Part shown: positions 48,407 through 60,218 of the stretch, one piece after another
Layout: every line of letters begins with the position of its first letter
Position numbering within the stretch: position 1 is the stretch's first letter
Assembly: GCA_000827265.1 (NCBI GenBank)
Contig: KN834749.1
Span: 2,035,500 to 2,099,499 of the forward strand
DNA from: Collybiopsis luxurians FD-317 M1
Lineage: Eukaryota > Basidiomycota > Agaricomycetes > Agaricales > Omphalotaceae
Length of the DNA: 64,000 bases
Direction: 5' to 3'
Position numbers and translations under genes: made by a program
Notes under the pieces: generated by a model
What the model was told of the DNA's origin: nothing
Seen by the model: the letters and a program-made list of their open reading frames with translations, nothing else
The model's database searches: none

Positions 48407-49416
48407 TCATCGGGTAAAGTTCATTGAATATCCGCCTTGTCCGTTCGGAACAAACTTAAAGTTGTCGGTCGAGAGGCCGAAGTTTCCTAATGGTGTGGCA
48501 ATAAGATGAAGGCCGCGAAGAAAGATGGAACTCACCCAGTATGCTATTGCCTATGCCTTTCAGTTTGTCCAGCGCTTCCGCCGTTTCCTTTTTCTGGGCC
48601 TCCTCCACACGGGGTTTCACTAACCGGAGGGTCCTTTGAATTTCCTTGACTTCACTGGAGGTTTCGGGCAGTAGTCGGAGGAGTGTAGTATAGTCTGAGG
48701 GATGAGTTCTAAGCCTAGACGTGCAGTAACATGTAATAACCACTAGGGCAAACCTTCTTGAGCCGAGGTCAGTGATGACCATGTATTGAGCTGCTCGTTC
48801 GAGGCGGCTCGTCGTTGTAATGCTTTGGTATAATTTGGATCATCGAGTAGGGCTGTAAATCCGCATCAGAACGAGAGAGAATCTTCGAGTTCGATTAGAA
48901 TAGACCTTCAGAACAAGCATTCACCGCTTCCTTGTGCTCATTCTGGATCGAACATCAACACCCATCTCTCTCTCTCTCTCATGGAAGGAAATCCCACCAG
49001 CTTCACATAACAGGCCCCGATATTAGCATTCAACACCGCTCGAGCTTTCGCTAACTGAAGTTGTTCCTCGGTAAGGGGAACTTGTTCGTCTTTTTCCATT
49101 GAATCATCTTCGCCCTTCTTATTCTTCTGTGAAGAACTGCCGGCAGCTGAAGAAAGATCATCTTCTACATCCTGGGTTGGCTTCGGCTTTGGAACTAATT
49201 TCCGCTTGGGAAGTCTTCCGAGAGCAGTCCGATATGTAGCCAGCGCGTCTTCCCATCTTCGAGCTCTGAAATGGTCGTTTCCTTCCCCCTTAAGTTCTTC
49301 GGCATATCTGAGTGAGTTCTATAGGGCGTTGAGCTGATGTTAAAAGAATCTCTGGGGTTGATTACCTCGACGCTGTTGGCCTCGTCGATATTCGAGTCGT
49401 CGTCGGGAGCGTGCAT
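48407..49416 (-). CDS. TTC1-like tetratricopeptide-repeat protein
   Basis: Start MHAPDDDSNIDEANSVE, then (after an intron) NSLRYAEELKGEGNDHFRAR, RWEDALATYRTALGRLPKRK, an acidic/basic insert (SSQKNKKGEDDSMEKDEQVP), EEQLQLAKARAVLNANIGAC, EHKEAVNACSEALLDDPNYT, KALQRRAASNEQLN and YTTLLRLLPE; three TPRs in all. The C-terminus KLKGIGNSILG joins in phase to NFGLSTDNFKFVPNGQGGYS and MNFTR, the diagnostic ending of TTC1 proteins, which bind chaperones and small GTPases in animals. About seven exons. An intron holds a (TC)8 run. The start is 50 bp from the ATG of a broken F-box gene on the other strand. Confidence 0.85.
48965..48980. repeat. (TC)8 microsatellite in an intron of the TTC1-like gene
   Basis: Eight TC dinucleotides on the plus strand, which read as GA on the coding strand, inside an intron that begins GTGGGATTT. 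Confidence 0.85.
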
Positions 49417-49466
49417 GTGTACTGAGGCAGAGTTCAGCCCGGGTAAGCGGGCCGCCCTACTTTCAA

Positions 49467-50997
49467 ATGGCTCAACGCGCGCATAAGGCTTTTGCTGATG
49501 CCACACTAACGCAGTTACTAGCAGGTTACGTTCCCAGCCCTCCATTAGAGCTTACCATTCAATCTCTGCATCGCTTGATTGAGGCTCAACCGGCTGCGAG
49601 ACGATATAGCACGCGCCCGAGCACCTCCTATCCGGCGCCTCCCTTCCGAAATCTTACAAAAATTATTTGCTCTACACATAAAAGACGGACCCAAAGGACG
49701 CAATCCTCCGTTTATCGGGAATAGGGAATACTTCTTCCCGCCAATAACGCCGAGCTGGGTTTGCTCGTTCTGGCGGGCTCCGGTTCCAAATTGCCCCCCT
49801 TTCTGGTCCTCTATACAGATCTCCCTACCTCGAATCCGACGTCAGCCGAAACTTTTCGACATGTTCTGCCATTATCTGACTCGTTCGAGGAACGGGCCGT
49901 TAGATCTTGTTATACATCATCCAGATGAAAGTTTGGACCAACCATTTGTGAACTCGATATACGATACTCTCCTTGAAAACGGTTCAAAATGGCGTTGTAT
50001 TGAGTTTGGGATGGGCTCATAGGTCCCTTTCATTAAGCAGTGGGTCAATAATCGCAAATCTCTCACTTTTCCCAATGTCGGATATTTCAAAGTACACTCA
50101 AAGGGTGTGCCTCATGACCTATTGCAATCGTGTCCGCGTCTACAGATTTATGGTGGATCATTTTTGGATGCTTACGATTTTCGTGAGCCTCGCGTGTCAG
50201 GTCTGTTTGCCAATCTGACAGAGCTATGGGTCGATCTCATGAAAGGGCCTTCGATAGGTGATCTCGTATCTAGGTTGCCCCGGCTTCGAAATTTTGTTTT
50301 TGGCTGCTTTGATTGAAAACGGATCGTGCGGAGCCTATGCAGCCGATCCCGAATTTTTATCGTTTATATATTTCGACATTATGTGTATCCTTTGATGGTG
50401 TACAGATAAACCCAGGGAAGGTTTGGAAATCTCTCCAGCTACTCCATCTGGAAACTTTGGAATTCGGCGTTCCTCTAAGCTTGGCTGCTTCTTCCGCTGT
50501 CAATATGCTCGCCAGAAAACTTTCTGAATCGGGTGCACATTTACGAAAGGTGAAGCTGCAGCTGGAAACCGTAAACGGGAGACGTTATTACTTTCCTTTC
50601 ACCTCACCCCTTTATCGAGGATCTCATTTTTCTAGTGAATTATCCTTACTATCATGGATTAAGAGATGTTTTCCTCTATTTGGCTGTTCAATAATATTGC
50701 CCCCTTCTTGCACCGAATCTTAGATCAATTTCTGTCCTTGTCCTTAATCACACCAGATCCAATTCCACAATTGACCGTCTCATTTGTAACGATATATATG
50801 ACCTCGTGGAATCAAGAGCCTCCCGGGATTTCGACTTGGAGTCAAATGTAGTTAAACTAGAACGCCTTGTATTGCCGTCTTCACGGGACAGTATCGATCA
50901 TGAAAAGAAGATTTGCCGAAATGCTCATAGAGGTACAGTCACCTTGCATGTTCCCTGGATGCTGCGACTACTGTTGGAAAGTTGGAGGGTTTTGTGA
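49467..50997 (+). pseudogene. Broken F-box/LRR-type gene
   Basis: The pieces match the basidiomycete F-box protein plan but not one frame. 49467-49578: MAQRAHKAFADATLTQLLAG and PSPPLELTIQSLHRL. Then, one frame over from 49579: RLRDDIARARAPPIRRLPSE and ILQKLFALHIKD (the F-box), PSWVCSFWRAPVPNCPPFWS. An in-frame TAG at 50020-50022 interrupts the frame, after which PRLQIYGGSFLDAYDFREPR and LFANLTELWVDLMKGPSIGD continue to a second stop. From about 50313 another frame gives VWKSLQLLHLETLEFGVPLS and GAHLRKVKLQLETV, with further protein-like pieces to about 50997. Introns could rescue one break but not all. Probably decayed F-box gene; sequencing error is an alternative. Confidence 0.6.
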
Positions 50998-51719
50998 AAA
51001 TCATGTTGCGAAATCTGAAGGACTTCGTGTTACCTCTCGTCTTTATTTTAGGCCGTGCTCGATACTTGTAATCAACTAACCACTTTCTTGCTATTCCAGC
51101 GGCACGCGTTTTGCTCCCTTGAATTTAAACCTGTAAGGGTATAGCTTCTCTCAGACCTGCCGGTATAAAGCAACACAGTTCTCCGAAAGCTGAAAGGTAA
51201 GAACTTGTCAGTGTTTGAAGTTAAAAGGTTGTCACTTTTCACCGCGTACCCTCGGGCCAGTCTCGAATAGAGCCCCATTTACGCATAAAGCTGTCCTGTT
51301 TCGGACTTCGTCCAGGAGAAGCGGATGAAGATAGCTCCAAAGTCAGTCAGCAGAGTGACTCGTACTTTGACGGAGACACGAGACCGGGGAGGAGAAGATG
51401 ACAAAGTCTACACATATACTAGCTGGTCTACGCGTCATTCAACCCATAAGCCCGTTTGTCCGTTGCCCGATATCTGAGTTTATGCCTTTACACTCAATGT
51501 TGCAGTCTAAACGCTTACAATTACCGTAGAATATCTATGAGTACGCCGTATCCGTCAGCCACATCTGTCAAAGCTAACTCATACCTCCGTTCTTCCCTTT
51601 CCACACCAACATACTGAGCGGAAAATTGTGAACACATATTGATAGTATAAGATCTGCCAGATTTTTGCGATTCATGCTGTCTCATTACCTGCCTGGTTCC
51701 ACAGAGTCAGAGACGAGCC
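50998..51719. other. Gene-free stretch before the NTF2-like gene
   Basis: About 720 bp without supported coding sequence. A minus-strand frame at 51072-51278 starts oddly and lacks motifs. It probably includes the end of the F-box relic and the promoter of the next gene. Confidence 0.4.
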
Positions 51720-52194
51720 ATGGTCGCCATCACTGCTGAATATATCAAAACTATCACTCACTCTTATGCCCGAGGTGAATTTGTTTCTTTCATCCGCGAG
51801 GCCTGTGTACCGGAAATCGTCTTCATTCTTGGTTCCGGTAAGCCGCAGCATGAATTTTCCGGGACCTTTCAAGGTACTGCGGCTGTCACCAAGATGGTTA
51901 CCGAAGGGCTTACTGGACACGAAGTAGAGGTTCGTAGAATCTCCCTTGACTGCTACATGCTAAAAATATTCTTAGGACGGTAAAATTCGAGCTGAAGAAG
52001 TCAAGACTATTATTTCTGGTAATGAGGCCTTTATCCAATGGAACCTCGTTGGTCTGTCCAAACATGACGGCAAGGAATTCTACCTCGCCAACGGCATGGT
52101 CCTCACCTTCAATTCGGAGGGTAAAGTTACGGAGTGGACCGATAACCTCGATACGCTTGTTGTTGCGAAGTTTGTCTCTTTCTGTTGCTTTTAG
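51720..52194 (+). CDS. NTF2-like / SnoaL-like small protein
   Basis: Two exons (51720-51929 and 51976-52194) give 142 residues: MVAITAEYIKTITHSYARGE, FVSFIREACVPEIVFILGSG, HEFSGTFQGTAAVTKMVTEG, EDGKIRAEEVKTIISGNEAF, IQWNLVGLSKHDGKEFYLAN and GMVLTFNSEGKVTEWTDNLD. Length, the helix-then-sheet order and the GKVTEW.DN ending fit the NTF2-like fold (SnoaL-type), used by many unrelated enzymes and binding proteins. A second splicing possibility (36-nt intron before 52195) would replace the end VVAKFVSFCCF with a tail up to 52278; the intron would be too short, so I kept the unspliced end. No neighbour gives a clue to substrate. Confidence 0.72.
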
Positions 52195-52467
52195 AGCAGG
52201 GATAAACTGACCGATGTCCGTGATTCGCATTTTAGAACTGGTGGTCTGCATCGCATCTCCCCCGATCTCAAAGTGTAAATAGATTTAGTCAGAATATTGT
52301 ATGCAAACGCATAACTACTGCAAATTGATTTATTCAGCAAACAACGTTGGTCCCGTTCAAGTCACAAGTCGCGTTGGGCGCGACGCGTCAATAAATTAGA
52401 CACGTACCACGTGCAATCTCGAGTCACAAAAATGCAGATCGATGAAATCACTGTCAGAAAATTTTGA

Positions 52468-53772
<1,305 letters not shown>

Positions 53773-54197
53773 AACACTATAGAGAACTAGTCAATACAGG
53801 ATACTTTAAATAGAAATCGATCATGGGACGAGGTAGACTGCTCTGCAAGGGCCGCTAGGTGGTCTGGTGCTGTAGATGGGTGTATTTCTGATAACAGAGT
53901 ATAGCTGTCTAAGCTGTATTGGAGATTGTCAAGGCCAAGGATGATGAGAAAAGAGCACGGTAGCGAAGGAATTGAATAAGCGAGTTGTCAAGGGCGCCTG
54001 ATATTTGATTCTTAACTTTCTATCCTCTACTTGTTCCACTGTGTTGCTGAATTTTCTTTTTCGCTCGACTCCTTCTCCTTCCGTCTTCGTCTCTTTTTTT
54101 TTCGCCCGTGCAATTTCTTAATTTTCAGATTTTCACAGGTGCAGGTCGCCTTTTCGACGTTTTGTAGATTTCACTTTTCACTCTTTACTGCTGAGAA
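53773..54197. other. Intergenic promoter region with long pyrimidine tract
   Basis: 425 bp between two same-strand genes. A strong C/T tract at about 54045-54115, including a T9 run, precedes the next ATG at 54198; such tracts often mark the transcription start region in basidiomycetes. No TATA box seen. Confidence 0.4.
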
Positions 54198-55497
54198 ATG
54201 GTCCTCGCTACGGTACTTCCTCAGATTACCATCAGTTCCGCTCCTCCAGAGGAACTCATCGTTGAACCCTTCTCGCCTTTTTATTCTGCGAAAGCGACCT
54301 CGAATGACCTCGACGACGACTACAGGCTTACGCATCTCACTCCCCCGCCCACACATCTTAAATTTAGTCCCAATCTGCCTTCGCCACTTGGACCGACAGG
54401 AAATCAGTCAAAAGGCCTCGAAAAAGATCGTTTCGAAGCCCTTTTGAAGGCTACGCGTGAGCGGAATGCTTACTCCCAAGGCAAGCGAGATGGTAGCTTG
54501 CGAAAAGAAATAGCTCTTAAGCAACATAAGAACAAGCAAGGTTGGACTGATCTTTTCTATCACTCATCATTCCGCTCACATTTCTTTAGTCGAGCGGCGA
54601 GCACTTTTCTTGTCAAAGGTACTTGCGCCCCCAAGGTTGGTTTGCCTGCATACTATTTGTCAATCTTTTTCTCATCTCGATCAAAATATCAGCCCGACCG
54701 CTGCAACCCAGCCCAAGACCCCCCCAGAATCTCCAGCTCTCTTCCATTTCCGATTCCCGTCTCCAGGGCTTGTGTCTCCTCTTGCGCTTTTTGAATCCCT
54801 GAACGAAGACTCGCCTTCCGGTCCTCTTTCTTACCCTGTTGATCCATGGGTAGAGCAAGTCGATTATAGATTGCCTTCCCAGAAATTGGCCAGTAAGGAA
54901 GATAAAACCAAGTTTATAAAAGCGCGGAAGTCTCTTCCTTCTCTTGAGCAAATCTCTGCTCGCCTAGGTTCTAGCCATGTCCGTGTTCCGAGCTCCGAAA
55001 GTACAGGTCGCACCGCGCGTCTCCCCAACTTTCTCGCTCACCGCCAGGCAGCTTCTGTCAATGCCAACCCCAGCGAGCAGCGCCCACGACTTTCTTTCGG
55101 CGGCTCTGGGAGACTTCAGCTTCCCATCCATTCTCCTCAACCTTCCAAGGCGGAGTTCGCGACTGTGTTGGTTCCTCCCAAGTCTCCGTCTTCTCCCTTG
55201 ACCCCAGAACTCCAAGTTACGACGCAAGTCGTCCCGCGTTCTTCTTCGTTATCCCCCACGGAGCTTTCAGAGTCTAATCTGCAGGCCTGGGAGTCACGCG
55301 AGCGTAGGGCCAAAGACATGCTTTCTACGCTCCGACGACGTGTAGCTGTTCCGTCTGATGATGGGACAAACGGTCACGAGTTGGTTAAAGCAGTCGTTGA
55401 CCGTCGGTGGAAACGCCATTCTGCGCCCGCCGAAATTGCTCCCAGACCTCGCACTGGTTTCGAACATCCGGTTCTGGCACTCAAGGGCGCGTTTTAG
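54198..55497 (+). CDS. Conserved-looking unknown protein, disordered and basic
   Basis: Three exons: MVLATVLPQITISSAPPEEL, IVEPFSPFYSAKATS, DDDYRLTHLTPPPTHLKFSP, EKDRFEALLKATRERNAYSQ and GKRDGSLRKEIALKQHKNKQ (helical, charged), then (phase-2 splice, CCCCCAAG|gttggt..atatcag|C) VERRALFLSKVLAPPSPTA and FHFRFPSPGLVSPLALFESL, WVEQVDYRLP, KARKSLPSLEQISARLG, and a Ser/Pro-rich tail with ARLPNFLAHRQAA, ESRERRAKDMLSTLRRRVAV, HELVKAVVDRRWKRHSAPAE and the end FEHPVLALKGAF. No known domain, signal peptide or membrane segment. The charged helices and short linear motifs suggest a scaffold or regulatory protein, but that is a guess. About 390 residues. Confidence 0.75.
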
Positions 55498-56014
55498 CGT
55501 TTCTCAGGAATTGTCTTCATTCATCTCATTCGTTCAATGATTCACTCGCAATCGACTGTACTTTTTTATTGAGCCGGGTTAAAGGGTGTACGATATTGGG
55601 TCGGGCCAGCACTTCGAGTATTCTGAATTTTTTAAACTTCTACTCTCACTAATGTGAATACCTTCTGTCGGTCGAGCTGGTCTCAACCGACTGGGTTGGT
55701 GATCACTCACGTTCGTTACTACGCACTTTGAACCTCACGCCGCGCAGCAGCGTCTGCCTTCACTACACATACTTATATTCTTATAAAGTAAATTTTTGTT
55801 GTCGTGAAGTCGTAGTATAGTGTTTCGACGGCTGGTCCCTAAATTCATTTGTCTGCTGCTTCCTAGCGCATATTTAGTTCGATTAAGGTGACAACGATAC
55901 CGAGCTAGTGTGGGATGTGTCGAATAAACTGGTATAGAGTAGCAAACGAGTCCTTAAATACAAGTACTACAAGACAACAGAACAAGATGTGCCAAACAGA
56001 TAAGCAGCGAATCG
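55498..56014. other. Gene-free stretch between converging genes
   Basis: 517 bp, AT-rich in the middle, holding the 3' UTRs of the unknown protein and IES1. No repeat or RNA gene seen. Confidence 0.45.
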
Positions 56015-57901
56015 TTAGTCCCATGATTGTACAGGTTGCCACCGAGTAAATGTTGCACTGGAACGACCTGGAGGTGGAGGATAATTGGATTGGATAATAT
56101 GCGGTGATCGTTCTGGGGTTGGGGGTCGACCACGTATGGCGGATATGAGGCTTAACCGTTGCGCTGAAAAATGACTTGCTATTGAAAACCGGAGTTAACG
56201 AATTGAAGCGACGAAATACATACCATAATCGGTCCGAAGTTCTTCACTGCCGTCCCCGTTCTCTTCGTCAGAGTCCAGCAATGGATCAGAATTTAAGACA
56301 GACCGCCACGCTTCTGTTCGACCGGAATACAAATTAGCATATGAATGTAGGAACAGTTCAGTAAATGTACGTTGTAGTAGTGACTGGCCATCTACGTCCT
56401 GTATTTGTGGTAAACAGATATTTGCGAGGATGGGCGTCGGGATAGATAGCATTTGATGATGCCGCTCGACTTTCTCTACAGGTTCCGGGGGTACAGGTGA
56501 AGGGTGGGGTGGCTGGAAAGGGGAGTCTCGGGAAGGATAAGCGCTGTGGTGTGAGGAATGGTTTTGTTCACTAGCAGAAGCAGATGGGTCTTCTCCTGGG
56601 ACATAATACATGAAGGGACCACTATCTACTTTTGAGGAGTCCGACTGTTTCTTGCTTGACCGCGTTCGAGATGAAGAAGAGGCAGCCGTAGCTGGAAAAA
56701 GACAAAATGAGAATGAATAAACGTGTTCTCCAGCAACAAGTCTAAGATACCTGGTACGAAATGGGGAGCAGCCGGCTTTGTCTTCTTCTCGTTTTCTATT
56801 ACTGTGACGAGCTTCTGCAGGAAAATGTTCCTCTGAGCAGACATTTTCTTTCCCCACTCAATCTCTTCTGGAGTGTCCACATTTTCTCGCATCATTTCAG
56901 CGTGGGTTAAGGGGCGTATAAAGGGTGCTTTTCCGGGGACTTGACGTGAATGGGGGATATCAAAAGGATTTGGGGGAGCATCTGATTCCAGGTAATGATA
57001 AATTATCCACAAAAACGCGCGCCCGCGGTCTGGAGAAGCCAAGGGCTTTGGTAAGAATAAATCAAGAAAGTTGAGGGTTCCATCGAAGTGGAGGGTCGAG
57101 AGAGGCTGGCAGTTTAGAGAAGCTCAATGCACTGATGATATACGAGAAAGTCGATGGGATCTTACAGCTGCATGGTTAGATAAAACAAAGATGAGGTTTA
57201 CGATGCTTGTGGGAGGACAGTGACCGGCCCTCTAGCATAGTGGGATAAGCTGTAGTTGGACCGATGAGACTGGAAGACCTACTCGTCGTTCTAGAACTTC
57301 TTCAGGTGTTGATGGGGGTATAGACTTGAATTCCGATGGAAGGAGAGCGGCCTTGAGGCAGTTTTTTATTCGCGGAGCGTCTTGGGCATTTCCATCAGTC
57401 TTTTGAAGGGAAGGGACAGGGTGGTATGTTCGTAGGGCAGTTTTCATTTCTGGGAAGACTTGAACATATTTGAGCGAGAGGTGAAAGGAAAAATGATATT
57501 GACATACAAGCCATAGTAGTATTTATGCGACCGACATTGGTTAAAAGAGAAATCTTTGCGAGTTCAACACCGAATGCGGGAGTTTCGAGCATTTTTTCCT
57601 TCAAAACTTTGGAGCATTTGTTGGAATGGTACAAGGCGTTCACATATAGTTCGCGAAAGGTAATTTTGGAAGCCGATGCACCCTCGGTTTGGGGCGTGAA
57701 TACACTGGTTTCATCTGCAAAGATATATTCCAAGAGATCATACTGGACGTCCTCTCTAGTAAGGATCTCGGCGTCGTTGCGTTTGATTGGCAAGGCCTTT
57801 CTACTGAGATAACCAATACTGTATCAAAGTCAGTGGCAACTGGAATACGACCACGACTAGAGAGCGTACGGGGGAATGGGTTCCGGAGTATCGTCCGACA
57901 T
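56015..57901 (-). CDS. IES1: INO80 chromatin-remodelling complex subunit Ies1-like
   Basis: Start MSDDTPEPIPP splices in phase (CCCCC|gtacgc..cagtag|AAAG) to KALPIKRNDAEILTREDVQY, then DLLEYIFADETSVFTPQTEG, KITFRELYVNALYHSNKCSK, VLKEKMLETPAFGVELAKIS, LLTNVGRINTTMA, then MKTALRTYHPVPSLQKTDGN, AQDAPRIKNCLKAALLPSEF, STPEEVLERR, ASPDRGRAFLWIIYHYLESD, DIPHSRQVPGKAPFIRPLTH and EEIEWGKKMSAQRNIFLQKL. This set (RTYHPVPSLQKTDGN.QDAPRIKNCLK) matches the fungal Ies1 family, a nuclear INO80 subunit. A tail exon (AQRLSLISAIRGRPPTPERS... SWD) ends at TTA/TAA 56015-56017. About eight exons. The start is 167 bp from TIM8 on the other strand. Confidence 0.86.
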
Positions 57902-58068
57902 TGGAGAAGACAGCTTAATACAAGGCAAAAAAGTCAAAGCAAGGATACGCAGCACATTTCATGGGCGGAGGTCAGTGCATATGGATAGAATAGAGTATAA
58001 CCTGATCCATGTTCCCTGACAATTAATCAGCATTCCCGGTCCGCCCACCTTTCACCGTTACTTCCACC

Positions 58069-58480
58069 ATGGCTGACTCTCCAAAATTCGACGAGGCTAC
58101 TCAGGTAAAATGTTCTTCATTCAACGTCTGAACCATTTTAAAAGAACCTATTACAGAAAGAACTGGCGACATTTTTAGAGAAGGAACAGACACAGGTTGA
58201 CGCGTTTCAGTAAACCAACAGGTCGTGTCGCTGAGTTCATTATTTATGCAGGCCAAATTGCAAAGTTCAATTCACAATTTCACTACCATGTGCTGGGACA
58301 AGTACGCTCTTGACGCTTATTGTTGCTTCTCATTTTCTCATATTCTGCAGATGCATCACCAGTACCCCTTCTACTAGGTTCTCAAGGAGTGAAGAGAGTT
58401 GTCTTTATAACTGCGTAGACAGGTTTTTGGATTCCAGCATCTTCCTCGTCAAGCAGATACAGGACAGGCGGGACCAATGA
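58069..58480 (+). CDS. TIM8: Small Tim chaperone Tim8
   Basis: Intermembrane-space chaperone that partners Tim13 to carry hydrophobic precursors to the inner membrane. Four exons give 84 residues: MADSPKFDEATQKELATFLE, KEQTQ, AKLQSSIHNFTTMCWDKC, ITSTPSTRFSRSEESCLYNC and VDRFLDSSIFLVKQIQDRRD. The twin CX3C motif is exact (Cys39/Cys43 and Cys59/Cys63), with SCLYNCVDRFLD typical of Tim8. Exon 3 to 4 is joined at GACAA|gtacgc..ctgcag|ATGC. The tiny gene is over 40 percent intron. Divergent from IES1 and convergent with the acyltransferase, whose stop is 44 bp away. Import would use the Mia40 pathway. Confidence 0.93.
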
Positions 58481-58524
58481 TGCCACACGCTATTGCCCAT
58501 ACATATAGTTTGAACAAAAGTACA

Positions 58525-60048
58525 TTAATGCGCCTTCACTTTACTCCAGAGGCACCCAAAAACTGTAACGGGGAGGAAAAAGCAGAATGCATCGAATATC
58601 TCCCTTCTTCTTCTCAACCTCAGCGGAATCTCGAACTCTGCTACTTCCTTCTTAGAAAACCTCCCAACTTCGAAGAAACGTGTCATTGACTCGTCTTTCT
58701 CCCTCCAGAGGTCTCGTAACCAAAGGTCGAATGTTGTCTTTTCCGATTCTGGAATTTCCACCTCAACTGCATGCTTATTAGGTGATGTATCGGGAAATTT
58801 TGGAGACTTTGTGCCAGACAAATCGCCAATGGGGAGGTCTTGTACATTGAAGAGACGCAGGTGCACGTGGAGTGCCGGCGGTGCCACGCCGTCAAAGAAC
58901 ATAGATCTAAGGGTGTAGTAGCTTTGGCCGTATCCCAACGGTGGAATGCCTAGACAATGGTTGGCGTTCTTTTCAGGGAAAAGCATTTCTGCTTCGTACC
59001 TGGATATACCATTGTAACGTCGATAAGATGCAGGTCTTTGACGCGAGGAGAGAGAGAACGCAGGCTATACAGCAGGCCAGTCGACCGCGGAAGAAGGATA
59101 TTCGTCATGTCCGCCTGCAGGATCATCAGTTCACCCTACATATGAAAACGAGCGAATTCTCACTATTCCCATCTTATCCGCGAACTTTCGACTTAAAGGC
59201 CTTGTGTCTTTCGAGACTAATGTTCCTTCGGGGTATAAGATGAAAGCTAGAGGGTTGTCTTGCGCTTCAGCAGCTTTGCCCAAAGCTGAAAGATGTACAG
59301 CCAACTGGAGTCGATCAGAAGCCCATGAACGAGCAAGGAATATAAAGTCAAAGAATTGCATCCCCTGAGACGGTAGATTAGCACAGGAGGATGTAGCATA
59401 TGGAGTTGGCTCACCCAGCCAACTACAGGGACCCAGCGCAAGGACTTTTTCAGCGTAATGTAGACATGCTTGTGGACGCCCTGGCCAATGTAATATAGAA
59501 AACACCATGCATACCACCAGTCTGAGTATACCTGGCCCCTAAAGTTTCAGAGTTGGATACCAATCGTGCTAAGGGTGAATTACGCACCTGGTGGTTCGCA
59601 ATGTATACAAATTTCTCCGGAAGCTTTAATTTTACAACCCGACCTTCCTTATCTTTGACTACGATTCTGTCAACCATATCCTGAGGCACGGCACCCTTGC
59701 CTTCAGGTTCGAATGTAATCCTAAGGTTCGTCGGAGAGAACCATTGGCACATCAATACTTGGAGGCACGAGTCAGTCAGTCTGTCAATAAAGTAGTACGC
59801 TGAGACGCACTGAGCAAACATGCAAATGAGCCCTTGGTGTGCCGGATTCCTTCTTCATATAAAGCCCTCGACCATTTGAACGGAAGTAAGCGTAGAGGCA
59901 AGAGAAAGATAAATTGCGAGGCGTTGATCATTAAACATCCTACGTCGAAAACGAGAACGAAAGCTAGAGCTCTTAATTTCTGCGTAAAGGAAGTTGACGG
60001 GCGTTCTGAGATTGGTAGAGAGTGAAGGGACGTAGGTGCCACAGTCAT
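58525..60048 (-). CDS. PlsC-type lysophospholipid acyltransferase (Cst26/LCLAT-like)
   Basis: ER enzyme that adds acyl chains to lysophospholipids. Start MTVAPTSLHSLPISERPSTS, then a membrane segment LAFVLVFDVGCLMINASQFI, IVVKDKEGRVVKLKLPEKFV, YIANHQVYTDWWYAWCFLYY (motif I NHX4D), KKSLRWVPVVGWGMQFFDFI, FLARSWASDRLQLAVHLSAL, FILYPEGTLVSKDTRPLSRK (motif III), then LYSLRSLSPRVKDLHLIDVT, MVYPGIPPLGYGQSYYTLRS and a C-terminal half (LHVHLRLFNVQDLPIGDLSG, TTFDLWLRDLWREKDESMTR) with a hydrophobic segment near the end. Motif order matches Cst26/AGPAT-like proteins. About six exons. Donor and acceptor chain preferences cannot be read. Confidence 0.9.
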
Positions 60049-60218
60049 ACTCGAAGTGCAAATACAACGTTCCAGCTCTCGGCCTAATCGCCGCCCGTGA
60101 TGAACATGGATGCATTGTAATTTGGTAATATACTAGCACAGCATTTCTATCCTTTTCATATAGGGGCCTAAACCCTCCCCGAAAACACAAACTTCAGAAT
60201 TTGACACGCTGTAACGCG

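Noticed and set aside
52195..52278. Extra C-terminal exon of the NTF2-like protein.
   Set aside because: It would need a 36-nt intron with a weak GTTGTT donor, and the added tail does not look like the fold; kept only as an alternative.
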